A stretch of 64,000 nucleotides of DNA, taken from contig LUCM01009229.1 in assembly GCA_008360955.1 (NCBI GenBank), positions 78,733-142,732 of the forward strand. The letters are read 5' to 3'. The stretch comes from Fasciolopsis buskii. Taxonomy: Eukaryota > Platyhelminthes > Trematoda > Plagiorchiida > Fasciolidae. Below the pieces are notes generated by a model. It saw only the letters and a program-made list of their open reading frames with translations. It was not told the DNA's origin and searched no databases. The translations under genes and the position numbers were made by a program. Below, one piece after another: positions 48,695-61,158 of this stretch; position 1 is the stretch's first letter; each line of letters begins with the position of its first letter.

Positions 48695-50700
48695 ATGGCC
48701 TGTTTTTATTGTCGTCCACTTCATACGGAAAAAGAGCTCCTCCTCTTAGCGGATGAAACTGACCGCCCTTGTCCTCTTCCCAAAAAAATTCAAAATTATG
48801 GTCGCAGTTATCTATCTCCCTGGCATTACGGTACCACGAAATCAAAATCGTTTGTCGCCCGCCTACATCATGAGGGTTGCGTAGGCCATGTAACGTCACT
48901 CACCAGAAATAATAATATATTAGACTCCATCTCTACAGATATTGATAGCCTCAACTCGGATTACTTTGGAAGCAAGTCACCGGGGAGCGACCACAGAACA
49001 GTTCATGATAAGCCCCATGTCCATGGTTTTCTTCATAATCATCCTATGGACAAAACGCATCAAACCCATGCTAACTTGTAGCTCTTAGCCACTCTGATGC
49101 GCCACGTTGACTGAGGAAGCTATTTTCTAGCAACTGACCTATAGAGGACTGCAGATGAATTCTACCTCACCAGGGCCAACTGTATTTGGAAACCGACCAC
49201 CAGAGAACACATAACCCAAAACTAAACTTCACAACTTACCCCTCTGAAAGCTAAATATGTTAAGTCATAATGGCGCTTTCCATTGGTATTTGACTTTTTC
49301 AAGTTTAAATTTAGCACTCTGTCTAAAACCATCTCTCGCTCAAGTAAACTTCTCCTTCTGAAAAAAGAAGCTAAGGTACCGCGGCATCAAAATCGTCCCC
49401 CAGTAATTTCGAAGATGTATGAAGTAAGATCACATGATAACAGGCCTACCGTGAACTTCCAAATTTTGCATAATGTTAAGTCTCTGACGACCCTAAAAGA
49501 CATAACTGAGGTTTTTACACGACGTTGGGCCTTCTTCATGGCCCCAGCTGCAGGCAGTGACCCACTGCAACTACAAAATAAGAATAACTCAGCCTTACGC
49601 ACTCTGCTCCTCTACGTCAGGACTACTGAGAGACAAAGCTAATTTCAATCGAAGAACTCACCAAAGCGTTGATAACACCCCCCCGCAGCTGTTGCCATTT
49701 GTGGCCCTGATTTACCCTTGGTTTGTTCAACCTCTTTGCACTTTCAATGAAATCTGGTGTAGTGCCGGTTAACTGGAAGCATTCCGTTATAATTCCTTGC
49801 CATATGAATGGATTTCTGCATGATTTACCAAATTGTTGCTCATTACCCACACGCCTGACGACGAAAATAGTTTACCCTCAGGCCCGATGAAATTAGGACT
49901 GCGGTCAGGAAAATGTTTGCATGTTCGCCCGCTTTGGACGATTGGCGTGCCCCCTGGATGGTGAGCTTCTCTAACAAGAAGAGCAACCTACTCATATACG
50001 AGTGCAAACTACCCAAAAATTTAATTTTCTGCTCGGATCTTCTGTTGCGTGCAAACCCAAAATTCGTGACCTTTGTCTCGACTACCCAATCTCTCTAAAT
50101 TTTGCAGAGCACTTATTCATCCAGTCCGCTAAAGCTGGGCGAAACATAAGTCTGATTTCTCTTAAAATGAAGATAGCCAACAGCATCCGCAGGATTTAAA
50201 ATACACACGTTCGACCACTCCTTGAGTACGGCATTTTCATATACTCCAGCATGTCAATGTTGGGCAGGATCCCCGTTGAAACTCTCCTAAGAAGCTTCAC
50301 CAAGCAACTGATGTGCTGGTCGATGACTCGAAATTGCAAAGAACGCTGTTCGACCACAAAACATGAGCTACTTTGGCTATGGCGTCAGAAATTTAGCATA
50401 GCTATTTTAAATAACCTCCACCGGTACACTTATATTCTCTTCCGTTAGCCCCAACCCTCTCAGTCACGGGCCTTGAAAACTCCATAAAGAAACAGCCAGA
50501 TAATCTTCTACGCCGCATTTTTTCTTGTCGTTTACACCAAGCTTTAGAATGAGCTTCCCATTAACATTCGTTGCATATAGAATCAGTTTATCTTTAAGGC
50601 TGCCTAGGTACCTACCTCGAGAAAAACGCCATAAACTGAATCAATTGGGGTGCATCAAACAGGGTGGAACAATCAACGCACGATCCGGACAACCGACGAA
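48695..50700 (+). mobile_element. LINE (CR1-like) ORF2, RT core deleted
   Basis: Starts within the endonuclease: GHVTSLTRNNNILDSI and SPGSDHRTVHDKPHVHG (48.88-49.02 kb) are its C-terminal boxes, with the SDH motif intact. The linker and the start of RT follow (DITEVFTRRWAFF at 49.51 kb, then CFNEIW-type frames at 49.75 kb). The palm is missing. The frame resumes at the FADD-proximal region near 49.86 kb, then KIRDLCLDYPISLNFAEHLF (50.06 kb). The C-terminus is at 50.2-50.7 kb: HVRPLLEYGIFIYSSMSML, SFTKQLMCWS, and a LWN-like remnant (KLxNELPINIRCI). Stops and frameshifts throughout. The deletion overlaps in position with that of the LINE at 31-35 kb. Confidence 0.7.
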
Positions 50701-51369
50701 ATGAAGGCAGTCACACGTGCACATATAAGTATTTGACCAGTTTGTTTTATGAATTCAGATCTCTGTTTGAAGGGGAACTTTGTTGTCTTAACTTAAGAAA
50801 GCTAGAACAAACGATAGCGATGTTAGGATAGAAGAGGCCTAGTATAGGGTAGTAATCGGAACGGAGAAATGCCGACAAACTATATTAGGATAGCTTTCCT
50901 TATGAAAGAATTGCTGAGCTTACGCATAAACTTTTCATCTATCCCTGGTTTCTCCCTGACGTAAACTTTGCAGGAATTGGCGAGCTACTAGTTTTCCTAC
51001 GCTGATATGCCATGGCAAAGGAGCCATTGATAAGGCTTTTTGGCTCAACGGGCTTTATTGTGGACAGTGTATCAGCGTACGGTTAGGTCTTTTACAGTGC
51101 CCGGTCGAACCCATGGCACGTTGCAAATCAGGTTATTTTGTCGACTCATCGATTTTGAGTGTGCGATTAAATAAAGGCAAACCTGAACTTTAAGGTTCCG
51201 TGGTTAGGATAACACAGAAGTTTGTGAAACAGAAGGGCTGGTAAGGGGTCAACCGATAAAAGCTGTTTGCATAGAGCCAACGTCAGGGTGAATAATAATA
51301 TCTCTAGAATCACGTAGAGAAACAACCTCCGACTTGGAGGGTCAAGAAATATGGAGACCAAGCAAGAAT
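50701..51369. other. Unassigned, between convergent LINE copies
   Basis: Lies between the end of a plus-strand LINE and the tail of a minus-strand LINE. It may be 3' UTR of the former. No hairpin or microsatellite tail for that copy was seen. Confidence 0.35.
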
Positions 51370-51386
51370 AAATGATAATGTATATT

Positions 51387-51401
51387 TCTCGATTTGCGAG
51401 A
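51387..51401 (-). other. LINE 3'-end hairpin (copy C, perfect)
   Basis: TCTCGATTTGCGAGA on plus, 5-bp perfect stem; the minus strand is the sense strand. It sits next to the A/T-rich tail of the 51.4-54.7 kb LINE. Confidence 0.65.
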
Positions 51402-51886
51402 ATCATGCGCAAGATCAAAATTGGGCCAAGAAGGCACAGTAAAGACACGGAAATCGGAAACCAAACACAAAGCAATGTGGTTTCGCTCACAAGATCATAA
51501 AAGGCAATGTGGTTTCCCGAGCAGAAGGCTTTAACTCAAAGCTAGGTAATGGTTTGCAACGATCTTTCTGTGGCTGATTTCCAGTCCTGCACGGCCGGCG
51601 TACCCGTGGTGTGGTGGAATTTGAGCATGGTATGGTAAGGGATACATCGTCTTTCCAGGATCGGATAATCGCCAAAGCATTGGGGAATTGTTTCTATCCA
51701 AACAGGACTATAAAGCCTGGAAGAGAGAAAAAAGACAGACGGCAGTCTGGCCTAGCTGCCAGCTGCAGATTAAGAAGCGATCAATCTTACAAACACCTCA
51801 GATAAGGAAGTTACTAGAGCGCATAGCGCAATTCAAAATACATGGACGGTGACTGAGGAATCTGGGTTTTCTTTTCAAAGACATAA

Positions 51887-51900
51887 ATATATATATATAT
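51887..51900. repeat. (AT)7 microsatellite
   Basis: Seven AT units within the LINE 3' UTR; short and common. Confidence 0.7.
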
Positions 51901-52839
51901 TTAAATAGGTGGGCTGGCTAGTCTAGTATATGGATGGTCTGCGCTGTGAGTTACCAGAATGAACTGGCATTTGTTAGGGCTGTCTACCCTGTGAGTAAGG
52001 AGAATCAGCCGGCATTTAATAGGACGGACAGGAAGCAACTGCTGCTGATATAAATAATGATTGAACTACAAAGATGGATACACCAGGGCTTGACTAAATT
52101 CCTCTTGGTAATCAAGGATTATGTGTCGCCCTAGGAGGCCGTGCGTTTCGAAAAAAGAAATGGACAGGAGCCGGCGGGTATGGCTAATTTAAACGGTCAA
52201 TGTGGGAAGAGAAGCTACCACATAGGACTCCATATTCACGGCGATAGTTTGAATTCTGAATTGGCCAAAATGAACAAATATCGATGAGGCATAATAAAGA
52301 AAGAATCGTTCGCCTTACTTCGTCTGGAGAGTATCGTTTGGGTTCGTCAGAAACAAGGTGATTTCTGCGGGTCATTCATTTGCATGAAGAGAAGAGTTAA
52401 TGGAAATTAAGGGTGCGGGTGATAGTGAATGTTTTTTTAGAGGACGATTGCAGGTTATGGTTGCCACACCGTGTTGGCGACGGTGTTGGAATTAGTAAGG
52501 TGTTTGGGTGGGAGGGGGCTATGGGTGAGCTACCCTATACGCAGTTAGAACGATAATGTTTATGGATATGAAGTCAGACTATTGAGCCATAGGTACCATT
52601 TTTCAGGCAGAGGAACGGTGAGATGCATCCGACGTGGAACCGCACGTAACTAAGTAGCATGCGCTGGTGTCGGAGCTCTGTTTGAAGTGGAAGAGACTAG
52701 GTTGATTCCTAATGACATTAGTAGGGAGATTTACTTTCCTTTCCGCAATGAACGAAAAGGTGACATCAATGCGTTTTCCAGAAGCCCAATCCAGTTTCAT
52801 ATACTCGATCCTGAAGTGAGTATGGGTGGTACAGATTAA

Positions 52840-54650
52840 TGAGAAATGGTGCAGTAACTACTTTACGTACTTCGTTTTTAAATGCAATAGATAATGGTGA
52901 CAGAGTGCGCAGCTCATGGGGGAGTTTATTCCATAGTGACGAATATCTAACAATAAAGAAGTTGGCTCTAACGGAAGTCTTTGGAATAGGGAGAGTTATG
53001 ATAGAATCCGCATTTCGGAGGGAGTACGAGAGTGGGTTTTTAACACGAGGTGCACAGACGCATCTGCCCCTGTGATAATATTGTCAAAGAGTACCAAGTT
53101 TACTCTTACTCGTCGGATCTAATTTTAGCGAATCACAGCGTTCCATGTAATTTAGGCTTGTAGAGTAGCTAATTAACTGCTTGGTAAATGCACGCTGGAC
53201 GTTTTCAATCGCAACTCTGTCACATTGCCTCATGTTAGAGCAGGCTAACGAGCAATGCTCTAGAATGGGCCTGACGTGGGTCCTAAAAAGATGTAGCGTT
53301 CTTTCGTTCAAATTCAGAGTTCGGTGTAACAGCCTTACTGATTAATTTGCTTCCGCCACCTGTGCGAGAGCATGCTCCGAGAAGTTAAAGGTGCAGGAAT
53401 AATTTAGGCCTAGCTTCCGGGCTTGGCAATCAACGGGGATGGATTGGGTCCCAGGCTTGAATTCTCTTAGGGTTTGCCGCATTTGTACCCCATGACGCTT
53501 TTTTCGGCGGGAAATTTCATCATCCAGTCGTTTGCCCGGGAGTTGAGTGACGCTAAGTCTTGTGATATGTAACGTATGGTGGATTCTAAAGCTTCAGGGC
53601 GGAAGGTGTACACAATTTAGATATTGTCTGCGAAGAGAAACAAGGTGCCATTTCGAATAACATCGAAGACATCATTAACGTGCAACAGGAAGAGCAGGGG
53701 GCCCAGGACGCTGCGTTGAATCACATCGCTGTACACTAATCTAGGTTCAGATATTAAGCCATTTACTTGCACTATCTGCCTTGACAAATAAGATGAAAGC
53801 CACGACCGCTTTGAATCAACAACACCGTAAGATGCCGTTTTACTTAGCAACCTAGGGTGGAATACTCTGTCGAAAGCTTTTTTCATGTCTAAAGCGATTA
53901 CTGTAACTGAGCCCTCAGCAATCAGGGCCTCGGTGATAGTGTTCAGGAAGTCAGTCATGCAAGTAGCGCAGAATTTCTTACGAAGGAAACCATGCTGGCC
54001 ATGGTTAATAAGTTTATGTTCCAGAAGGTAGGCCATAAGACTATTCTTAATCAGGCGCTCCATGATCCTGGAAACTATAGGGGTGTGGTTTATTTGGCGA
54101 TGGTTTGCAGGGTCATAGCGTGAGTCCTTTTTGTGAGCGGGTATAATCAAAGAGGTTTTCCAGTGTGACGGGAAGGTGCGGCACTAAATGGATAAGTTGA
54201 TAATGCTCGCTAACAAAGTTGGGATATCGCTCCCGCCTAATGCGAACACAGCCTGAGGCAATGAATCAGTTACAGAGTGGTAGCCAATTTTGGCTTTAAC
54301 CGACATCTGGCCTACGTCTTTCGGAAGTAATACAACTATTGAGTAGGACTCCGTAGTTAAGCAAGATTGGCACGGGGTAGAGGGATTTTTATCGCTTACC
54401 AGAGCAGATGCAAAGAATTCACCAAAAGATTCTGCAATCTCCTGTGGGTTGTTTACATATTTGTTGTTTTGAATGATTTTGCATCTGCTTGAAAGTGTTG
54501 ACAACTGCGGTACACCGTTCCTCGCTCTGAGTTGTTCTCGCTGTTTTCTTTTATAATTTGGAGTGTTATTAGAGTGTTATTGTAGTACTTTTAGCAAAAT
54601 TAGAACCGTTTTCATCGTCGAAATATTTCCCAAATTTTTTTGACCATTAG
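52840..54650 (-). pseudogene. LINE ORF2, RT domain well preserved
   Basis: Minus-strand frames: 54504-54184 is the linker after the endonuclease (NPQEIAESFGEFFASAL). 54150-53617 is a 177-codon RT frame: MIIPAHKKDSRYDPANHRQI, SRIMERLIKNSLMAYLLEH, HGQHGFLRKKFCATCM, TVIALDMKKAFDRVFHPRLL (first catalytic Asp), VIQRSVLGPLLFLLHVNDV, and RNGTLFLFADNI, where the second Asp of FADD is Asn. 53311-53084 is the thumb (THVRPILEHCSLACSNMRQ, FTKQLISYSTSLNYMERCD). The C-terminus continues to about 52840 (FFIVRYSSLWNKLPHELRT). ORF2 nicks the target and copies the RNA. The FADD to FADN change should inactivate it. Confidence 0.85.
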
Positions 54651-54698
54651 CCTCTAACCTCATTCCTCGCTGCCCTTTTTATCTATATTTGCCTCAAN

Positions 54699-55060
54699 AA
54701 GAGATCTAATTTCAGCGACTTACAGCGTTCCCTGCAAGACAAAATATACAGACTTTAGTCAAAAATTACTACCTGCATTTGAGGAATCGTTTGCTTTACT
54801 TTTTCTTGACATCGAATGCGGCACTGATCCCAAATGTAGTTTATCAAATTCAAGAATAGTCAAAACCAGAGAAAATCCAAAGTGCCAAGTGACAGTAATA
54901 TTGCAGTGTTTTCGAAGGAAGTGTAGAGTTCGGTAGCGGAGAGTATTGTTGATGGTTGCGGCATTGAAAACCCAGATCAACCGCCTAATTCCGACTGAAT
55001 GAGGGGCAACCGACAACAAACGGGACCATGTCTGTGACCCCAAAGAAAGTCGTCAGTTAG
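54699..55060 (-). pseudogene. Older LINE ORF2 C-terminal fragment
   Basis: On the minus strand the words GTAAGTCGCTGAAATTAGAT (near 54705) and RTLHFLRKHC (near 54930) align with the thumb of the neighbouring copy at 53.08-53.31 kb (GTGATTCGCTAAAATTAGAT; RTLHLFRTHV). This is a second, more decayed copy of the same region. It stops abruptly at 54698, next to the undetermined base and the truncated 5' end of the younger LINE. The younger LINE probably inserted here, although I did not find the continuation of the older copy below 51.37 kb. Confidence 0.5.
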
Positions 55061-57059
55061 TGGCATCCTGTTGGACGAAAATTTATTCTGCATCGCTGAC
55101 ATCTTGACTGGTAAAAGTTTCCTTCGGAAGGATGTTTGACGTTTAATAGGATTCATTTTCTTTCCTATTTCCACTCAAATGTCTGCAAAATGACAGCTCC
55201 TTTAGTGGTCTTGATACTTCACTGGCCGTGTTCATTTTAGGGAATGAAAAAGTGACTAATGTTCACTTATCAAGACTAAAGTGGCTTAAGGTTGGATAAC
55301 ATACCCTTGCTTGCACCGGGCCTCGGCCATCGCCCAATATTCTATAAGGTAAAACGATTCTGGATGCCTGTAATAGCCTCATCTAGCTAGATCATACTGG
55401 GTTAAAAACAAGTGAAAGCTGCATAAGTGGTCTACCATGTAGTCAAGATTTCAGCCAACTGAAATGAAATCCTCCTACTTTGAGATCACGGAGCTTCCAC
55501 GAGCCAGGGATTGCCTGGGAGTTTAAGCCATCTATGTTTTTGCGCTCCCAAGTTGACTACTAAATGTAAAAAATACAGTTTAAGTGAGATTGCAAACATG
55601 AAAATGTAGCACCCCTTGGACAAAACTTTGATAATCAGTCTTTGCTTCAAAGTCAAAGGTACTGCAAAATCTAATAATAATTTTCCTGCAATAATGCCCG
55701 TCACTGGGGCCAGGGGTAAATGGTACTCCTCTTCCTACTATCAAAGAAACAGTGGTTGACATAGAAAACGTTAATGATAAGCTCCTATAGAGCAGGAAAA
55801 ACAGAATTCCCAACATCCTTACCCTACTCGTGCTACTAACTGGCTATGGCAATAAGAAGGGTGTCGCTTACCCAAAATTCCGACATCTTAAGATCAAACT
55901 GGACAGAAACCGCCAGTGAAAGATAGCCAAAACTTCATGGCCACTTGCTTTCTATAAAAACCAAAATAGGCGCCTTTGCAAAAATATTTGTCACTTCAGG
56001 GGTGACTGCTACTACTGACCCACAACAGAAGGGTTGGTTGGCCCGTTTTTGGTTGTGCTTCTAACGTAGGTGAGGGAGTTAACCGTGCTGGTTGAATACT
56101 GTCGGTTTTGAAGACCGCCGTGGTCCTTGTTGATTAGGTTTTCGTTTTCCGACAGATTGCTTGATTCTCATTAACTCCCACGACTTTCGAAATAGTAGAG
56201 AAGAGAGTTTTTGGTTTATGATTGGTCGAATCAACCCGGGAACCATCAATTAAGAGTAATTTGATCTCAGCAGTTTCCACAGCGTTGAATGCAAGCCTCA
56301 CTTTAAGTTAATGCAAAATAAAGTCACTAAAGATAGGAGAGGTCTGAACCCTGGAATCTGAAATTCTCATCGAGTGAGAAGGATATTTTTTGGTAGTGAA
56401 TTATTTTCCTCAATGCAATATGGGAAAAGATTGCTCTTGGGGAAAGTTAAGACAAATAGGTCTTGTATAAGAGCCCTAAAGAATTAGGAAAGACGGTTGC
56501 GTTTCATTAGACAAAGAAAATGCGCGAAAGTAGTTTAGTAACCTTTACTTGTCCAACGGACATTCGAAATATTTTCGTGGGAAGTGAGGGAGTCAAATTT
56601 GAAAATTGGGGTTCTTTAACTATATTAGTTTCCGCTAGATCTTTACTTTGTCATGGTTGCCGACGGCCCTTAGCTCATCACGACCGAGTAAGCTCTCAGA
56701 ATAATGCTCAAAGATGCTGCCTACTTGGTTTGTATGTGGCCATAACGAGATGGTACTTCATTTGAAGAAAAATTTTGCACAGAAATTTGTAGGCCCTTAT
56801 ACCATTTTTAACAAATGTCTTCTCTGTGCCAAGATAAGTGGAGTGCCTCATTCTTTTAATACCCTCCTGCAATTGAGGTTTAATGCTAATCATCGATAAA
56901 TAGCCCGGTGGTCGCATCGTAAAAGCTCTCACCGCCAGTCTCAGTAAGAAATCTTTCGGAAAAGCCACCAAACCCACTGGGGGTGGATTCCCGGTTAGGT
57001 CCAAAAGCTAATATCAGCCCCTTTGTGACATTCCCACGGTTAATACTATGTGAAAGAAC
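55061..57059. other. Unassigned, possible LINE debris
   Basis: Minus frames at 55816-55486 (a hydrophobic start followed by PFTPGPSDG) weakly recall the start of LINE ORF2 proteins (NPGP), and 55174-54977 is basic. Nothing decisive. Frames at 56520-56765 and 57004-56708 are not recognised. Confidence 0.3.
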
Positions 57060-58000
57060 ATGTCCCTGGAAACTGAAAGCAACACTAAATCAGCCCTCTC
57101 CGGGTGCATCTACTGCCTACTCAGTGCCCATATGCGCAGTTTCCCGTTAATTGACGGATTGCTTGATGCTTCTGGAGTCACGAATACTTCGGTGGTGGCC
57201 AAACACTTGGATGCAACCGATTTTCACTGGTCTAAGCATGTCGATCTCAACTATTAACTCCAACTTCTTGCCAATGTTCAATAGGGTGGCTTGATCCAAA
57301 ACAAAATGGATTCACCGGGGAACCGCAACAGTTCTGGTCAAACTTTCAAGACTGACCTAGCACACATCTGTGCACGTGAACAATAGTCTACTTGGATATC
57401 ATTATATCTCCTTTAGGTGTTCATTCACAGTTGTTTTCTGAACTGACACCCACCGCCTTCTTTGACAAAGTACCTCATAGCTGAATGGAGCCGTTAAATT
57501 CAGTCTCCAGCTTGCGTGATCCAGAAGCTAATGGAAGGCTATATGTGAATCTGAGCAAGTGTCCCAAAGGTACTGCTTCAGCTCAAGAGCCAAGCATTGC
57601 TTAGAAATGAAGTTAATTCGGACGACTGCGCCATGTTCTCGGCACAGTCTACCGAGGCTAATGGTGTTTTACGGCTTCTGTGAATCAGTAGCTCATCAAA
57701 AATTTGAAAAAACTAATAGAGAGCAGAAAATGAGAGCTGCTACTTGTAAACCGGTCAGACTCGAAAAGCATTCCCAACAAAATTGATGGAAAGAATAGTC
57801 CCCGCTTCCGGTCCATCAGCCACCTCAAGCAGTCGGGTTAATCATATTAAACTCTACATGGGTGTCTCACAAGAGAATACCAAGACACTTAGGCATTTTT
57901 TACCTCCTGCTTTAAAAGTGGAGCAGCATATCTAGATCATGCCTAATCCGCTTGGTTGCGGAGTCACACTCAACGGTTTTAATTTTAAGGACAACACAAC
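57060..58000 (+). pseudogene. LINE ORF2 remnant (endonuclease and part of RT)
   Basis: SVVAKHLDATDFHWSKHVDL near 57200 resembles the endonuclease box V-x-G-D-F-N-A-x-x-x-H-W, with GDFN altered. LLANVQ and GGLIQNKMDSPGNRNSSG follow, like the LI-Q-H-V-x-x-P-T-R segment. RT-like TAFFDKVPHS appears near 57450 and NSDDCAMFSAQST near 57620, where FADD would stand. Endonuclease, palm and FADD are closer together than in a complete ORF2, so parts are deleted. Stops and frameshifts are frequent. The call rests on several short motifs in the right order. Confidence 0.45.
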
Positions 58001-61000
58001 GTGGCAAACAAGCTCGTTTTCAGTTATTAGTACTCATGCCAATGCGTAACTTTAGATTTAGCTGGAAATGGATCATAGAAAATTTCTAGTTTGCGGTCAC
58101 AGCAGTTAATAACACTGAGAATGTGTGTTTATTTGTGACCGGTCAGTTTCTCACGCGACCAGGTTGTAAATCACTTGTTGGATGACGACAAATGGGCCAA
58201 GGAGTTTTAAGGGTTTGGACATGTTTCTCTTAGCGAACCAAGGGGTTTATACAAACGGATAGATGCGGCTTCGGCTGTGTTCAAGATGCGAAAACACTAG
58301 TCATGTTCACCGAGTGATTTGACTCGACAAGGTGTCAACGTACCGCGCTATTAATTATTTTAATTGTTCCTATGCTCAACCGAGCCGCGATCGGATAAAC
58401 GCCTGGTCGCGCGGCCGGTATTCCTATCCCCACAGGAGCAGGTAAATGAACACACACAGAATGAGGCTGCAGACTCTGGCAGTCTGTCCTTCAGTTGAAG
58501 GCACATGATCGGTTTGGATGTAATTGCTTCTTTTAACTATGCAGCAAAGAATGTTCCACTGACTGAACTTGACAGTCTCTGTTGGATAATTACCGCTTCA
58601 GTATCACTTTTGTAGGGCAAAGGACAGTATATTTTTACTTCTATGGAATAAAATAGCTAGCTTTTCATTAAGAACAAACCTGGCTTTTAACCTGGGCCTG
58701 ACGCAATAAATCCTACCATATAATCGTTCGGGGTAGATATTTAAAATATACTGATGGACGTCGTCAAAGTGTTCAAAGAAAACCGCACTTTCAACTTTAG
58801 TTTCATTGAAGAACACAGGAAGAATGTTACTCTATATTCTCTCGATAAACTACCTGTTCTCTTGTTCTCCTTGTAATTATGAAATGCTTTATAAAGAGAA
58901 TTCATACCACCATTTTGCTCGGGCGCAATTTCCTTAACACTGATCCACGTAGTTTTCTCGAAGTGAGACATCGTGTACTACTTGCAAGACAGATTTTTCG
59001 CGTTTTGTTATACTGGTTGCAAACACCAGGAAACCAGTGGTAGCAATTCCTTCGGGAATGACGAATGGTTTGACAGAGTATCTGTGTTTTGACCATAAAG
59101 ATTGGGTACTGTGAAATTGTTGGCGCATTCATACCATGGGTCTGGAAGTCCCGTGGCTGAAGTAGATAGCTTCATGTGTGAACTTTACGATACTCGCGAT
59201 TATGGAGAGCAATGTAAACTTATAACGGAAGCTTACATGAGAGGGAACCACAGGTCAACCAAACGCGATCACCCTTCTATCTCAATAAGTACCTAGGGAA
59301 CCTCTAGGTGCGGCTGAAGTTTTGCTATTTTGGGGGGCTTTATTGAATACCGAGGACATGCCTTTTTATAATTCTTTCTGACCCATCAGGATATATTTGT
59401 CCACAGACATACCATCCCTTCGTGATCTCCGCCGATATTTTTTAATATGAAAATCTCTTGCCAACGACGGCCAAATGCTTTAAACTCTGCTGGTTTCTGA
59501 TTTTGAGTTGCCGACTTTTGGATTTTTTTACTTCAGCTGAAGCAATTCGTCCATGAATCACAGTTCTTTTCTTTCTCAGGCAATGTTTCCCCGAATTGCA
59601 ATTTCAGTTTGTTCTCCCCTTCAAGGTAGCCTTGTGAACCGTTTACTAGTTTAACCTACTCAGAAAACGTCCAATATCCTTTGGCGCACACGGTTGTCGC
59701 TGCACATTTTCTTTGGGTATTGTTAGACTTTAGATAACAATCGATAAATTCCTCCGTAAGTTAGCCGCTAGACGATCAGATGTCATTTTATGCGGATAAA
59801 ACTACCATTGGAATCGGAAATGCCGATAATAGGATCAGGTCACACATCGATGGATGCAATCCATGTTTTGTGTCCCTCGTAGATTTGCAAGAAATGGCCC
59901 AAAGAAGCCATCCATGGCAACGGTTGATATCAAAATTACATGAACATTTCAGTTAGTGGAAGACCTTTCTGGCTTTCCCTCAGTGATCCGCTTCATGAAA
60001 CGCCAAGGTAACTACCGTTCATGGTCTAACGTCCACACTTCAGTCTTTCGACAGCCACTACCGAAATCCGAGAATGTTTAGCAGCAAATAGAAAACGTTG
60101 TTGCATTTAATGTCCGCAATACCATTCTCCTAGAAACGCTGATGTCATGCCTTCTTTACATCTGTGACATAGCTCGTCATCGGTTTATTTGGATTAAGTT
60201 GAGAAGGAAGGTGTAGCAAAATAATAGCGCCTGATTTTTTAATTTAGAAGTGAACCTTTGGCTAAAGAGCTTATCAGCAACTATTCGATTTTGGCAAGGT
60301 AGGCCCCATTGGCACGAACGAAAATTTTCACTGCCGAAACTTCCCATAAAAGTTAGGAATTTTGCGGATCAGGATTTATTCTACTGGTAACCGTGTGTCT
60401 ACTACCCCATGACCCACTGACTCATGCAATTCCGAGTAGCACAATAGATGCAAAATGATCTGTCTGTGACCCGCGTATCATAGTTATCTGCGGTGGACCT
60501 TGATCTGATTACTTCGCCTTCTCTTCAACCAAGAAGAAAACCCCGCTACTGGTGTTATCTCAGAATACGTACCATCACAGATCTGGCAATTTAATACATT
60601 GTTCCACAGTTGGCTCCAAATTAACTGCCGACTACACGAAACGACCAATCCGGGAATCTTCTCACCCAAGGTCACCTCCCACAGGCTCCACTCCGAGTCG
60701 AAATTCCTGTTCCTCTAAAGACCAGCGGTTTCGACTCCTTATGAGCCGCAGCCTGCAAACCAACTAAGCATATCCCAACTGGATTTGACTCTGTAGTTTC
60801 TCCAAACCTGTCCCCATGCAAAACTCACACATTTCTCTTTGCAAGACAAACCCCCAGCCACTACTCAAGAATTCATATGAGGATCTTCATGGGACCTCAA
60901 AGACCTGTCACCCACCCCGTTCTCGCTCTCCGGAAATAGATTCACTACCCACCATTGTAAAATCAGTCACTCTGACGAGGATCGAAGAAAGTCAACCAAA

Positions 61001-61111
61001 ATCTTCATTGCCCATTAGCTTTATACCTAAACATCTCACACTGATCTTGACCCCTCTGCACAACGTCAACTGCCAACAGATGGTCAACACCTAACAACGG
61101 CAAGATTCATG
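58001..61111. other. Unassigned stretch
   Basis: Frames up to 92 codons on both strands, none recognised. A GC-rich patch at 58.34-58.44 kb (CCGCGATCGG, CGCGCGGCCGG-like) stands out from the AT-rich surroundings but has no assignable role. Confidence 0.35.
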
Positions 61112-61134
61112 ATAATAATAATAATAATAATAAT
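61112..61134 (-). repeat. (AAT)n microsatellite, LINE tail
   Basis: About seven and a half AAT units on plus, (ATT)n on the sense strand; the 3' terminus of LINE copy B. Confidence 0.9.
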
Positions 61135-61143
61135 GGGTATATT

Positions 61144-61158
61144 TCCTGAAATTCGGGA
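61144..61158 (-). other. LINE 3'-end hairpin (copy B)
   Basis: The sense strand reads TCCCGAATTTCAGGA. The third stem pair is C-G instead of the usual T-A, a paired change that keeps the stem. One C-A mismatch is present elsewhere in the stem. Confidence 0.55.

Larger units (their letters stand above)
51370..54697 (-). mobile_element. LINE (CR1-like), 5'-truncated, copy C
   Basis: Minus-strand element with linker, RT, C-terminus, a 3' UTR of about 1.4 kb and the terminal hairpin at 51387-51401, just before a short A/T tail. The 3' UTR at 51500-51620 shares words with copies A and B (CTTTCTGTGGCTGATT versus CTTTCTGGGGCTGACT). Its 5' end is at or near 54698, where a single undetermined base marks the junction with an older LINE fragment. 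RT is the best preserved in the window but has frameshifts and stops outside its main frame. Confidence 0.8.

Noticed and set aside
55486..55816. PFTPGPSDG as a 2A-like or LINE ORF2 N-terminal NPGP motif
   Set aside because: The Asn and the preceding D-V-E are missing and no endonuclease follows in an acceptable frame. Too weak to call.
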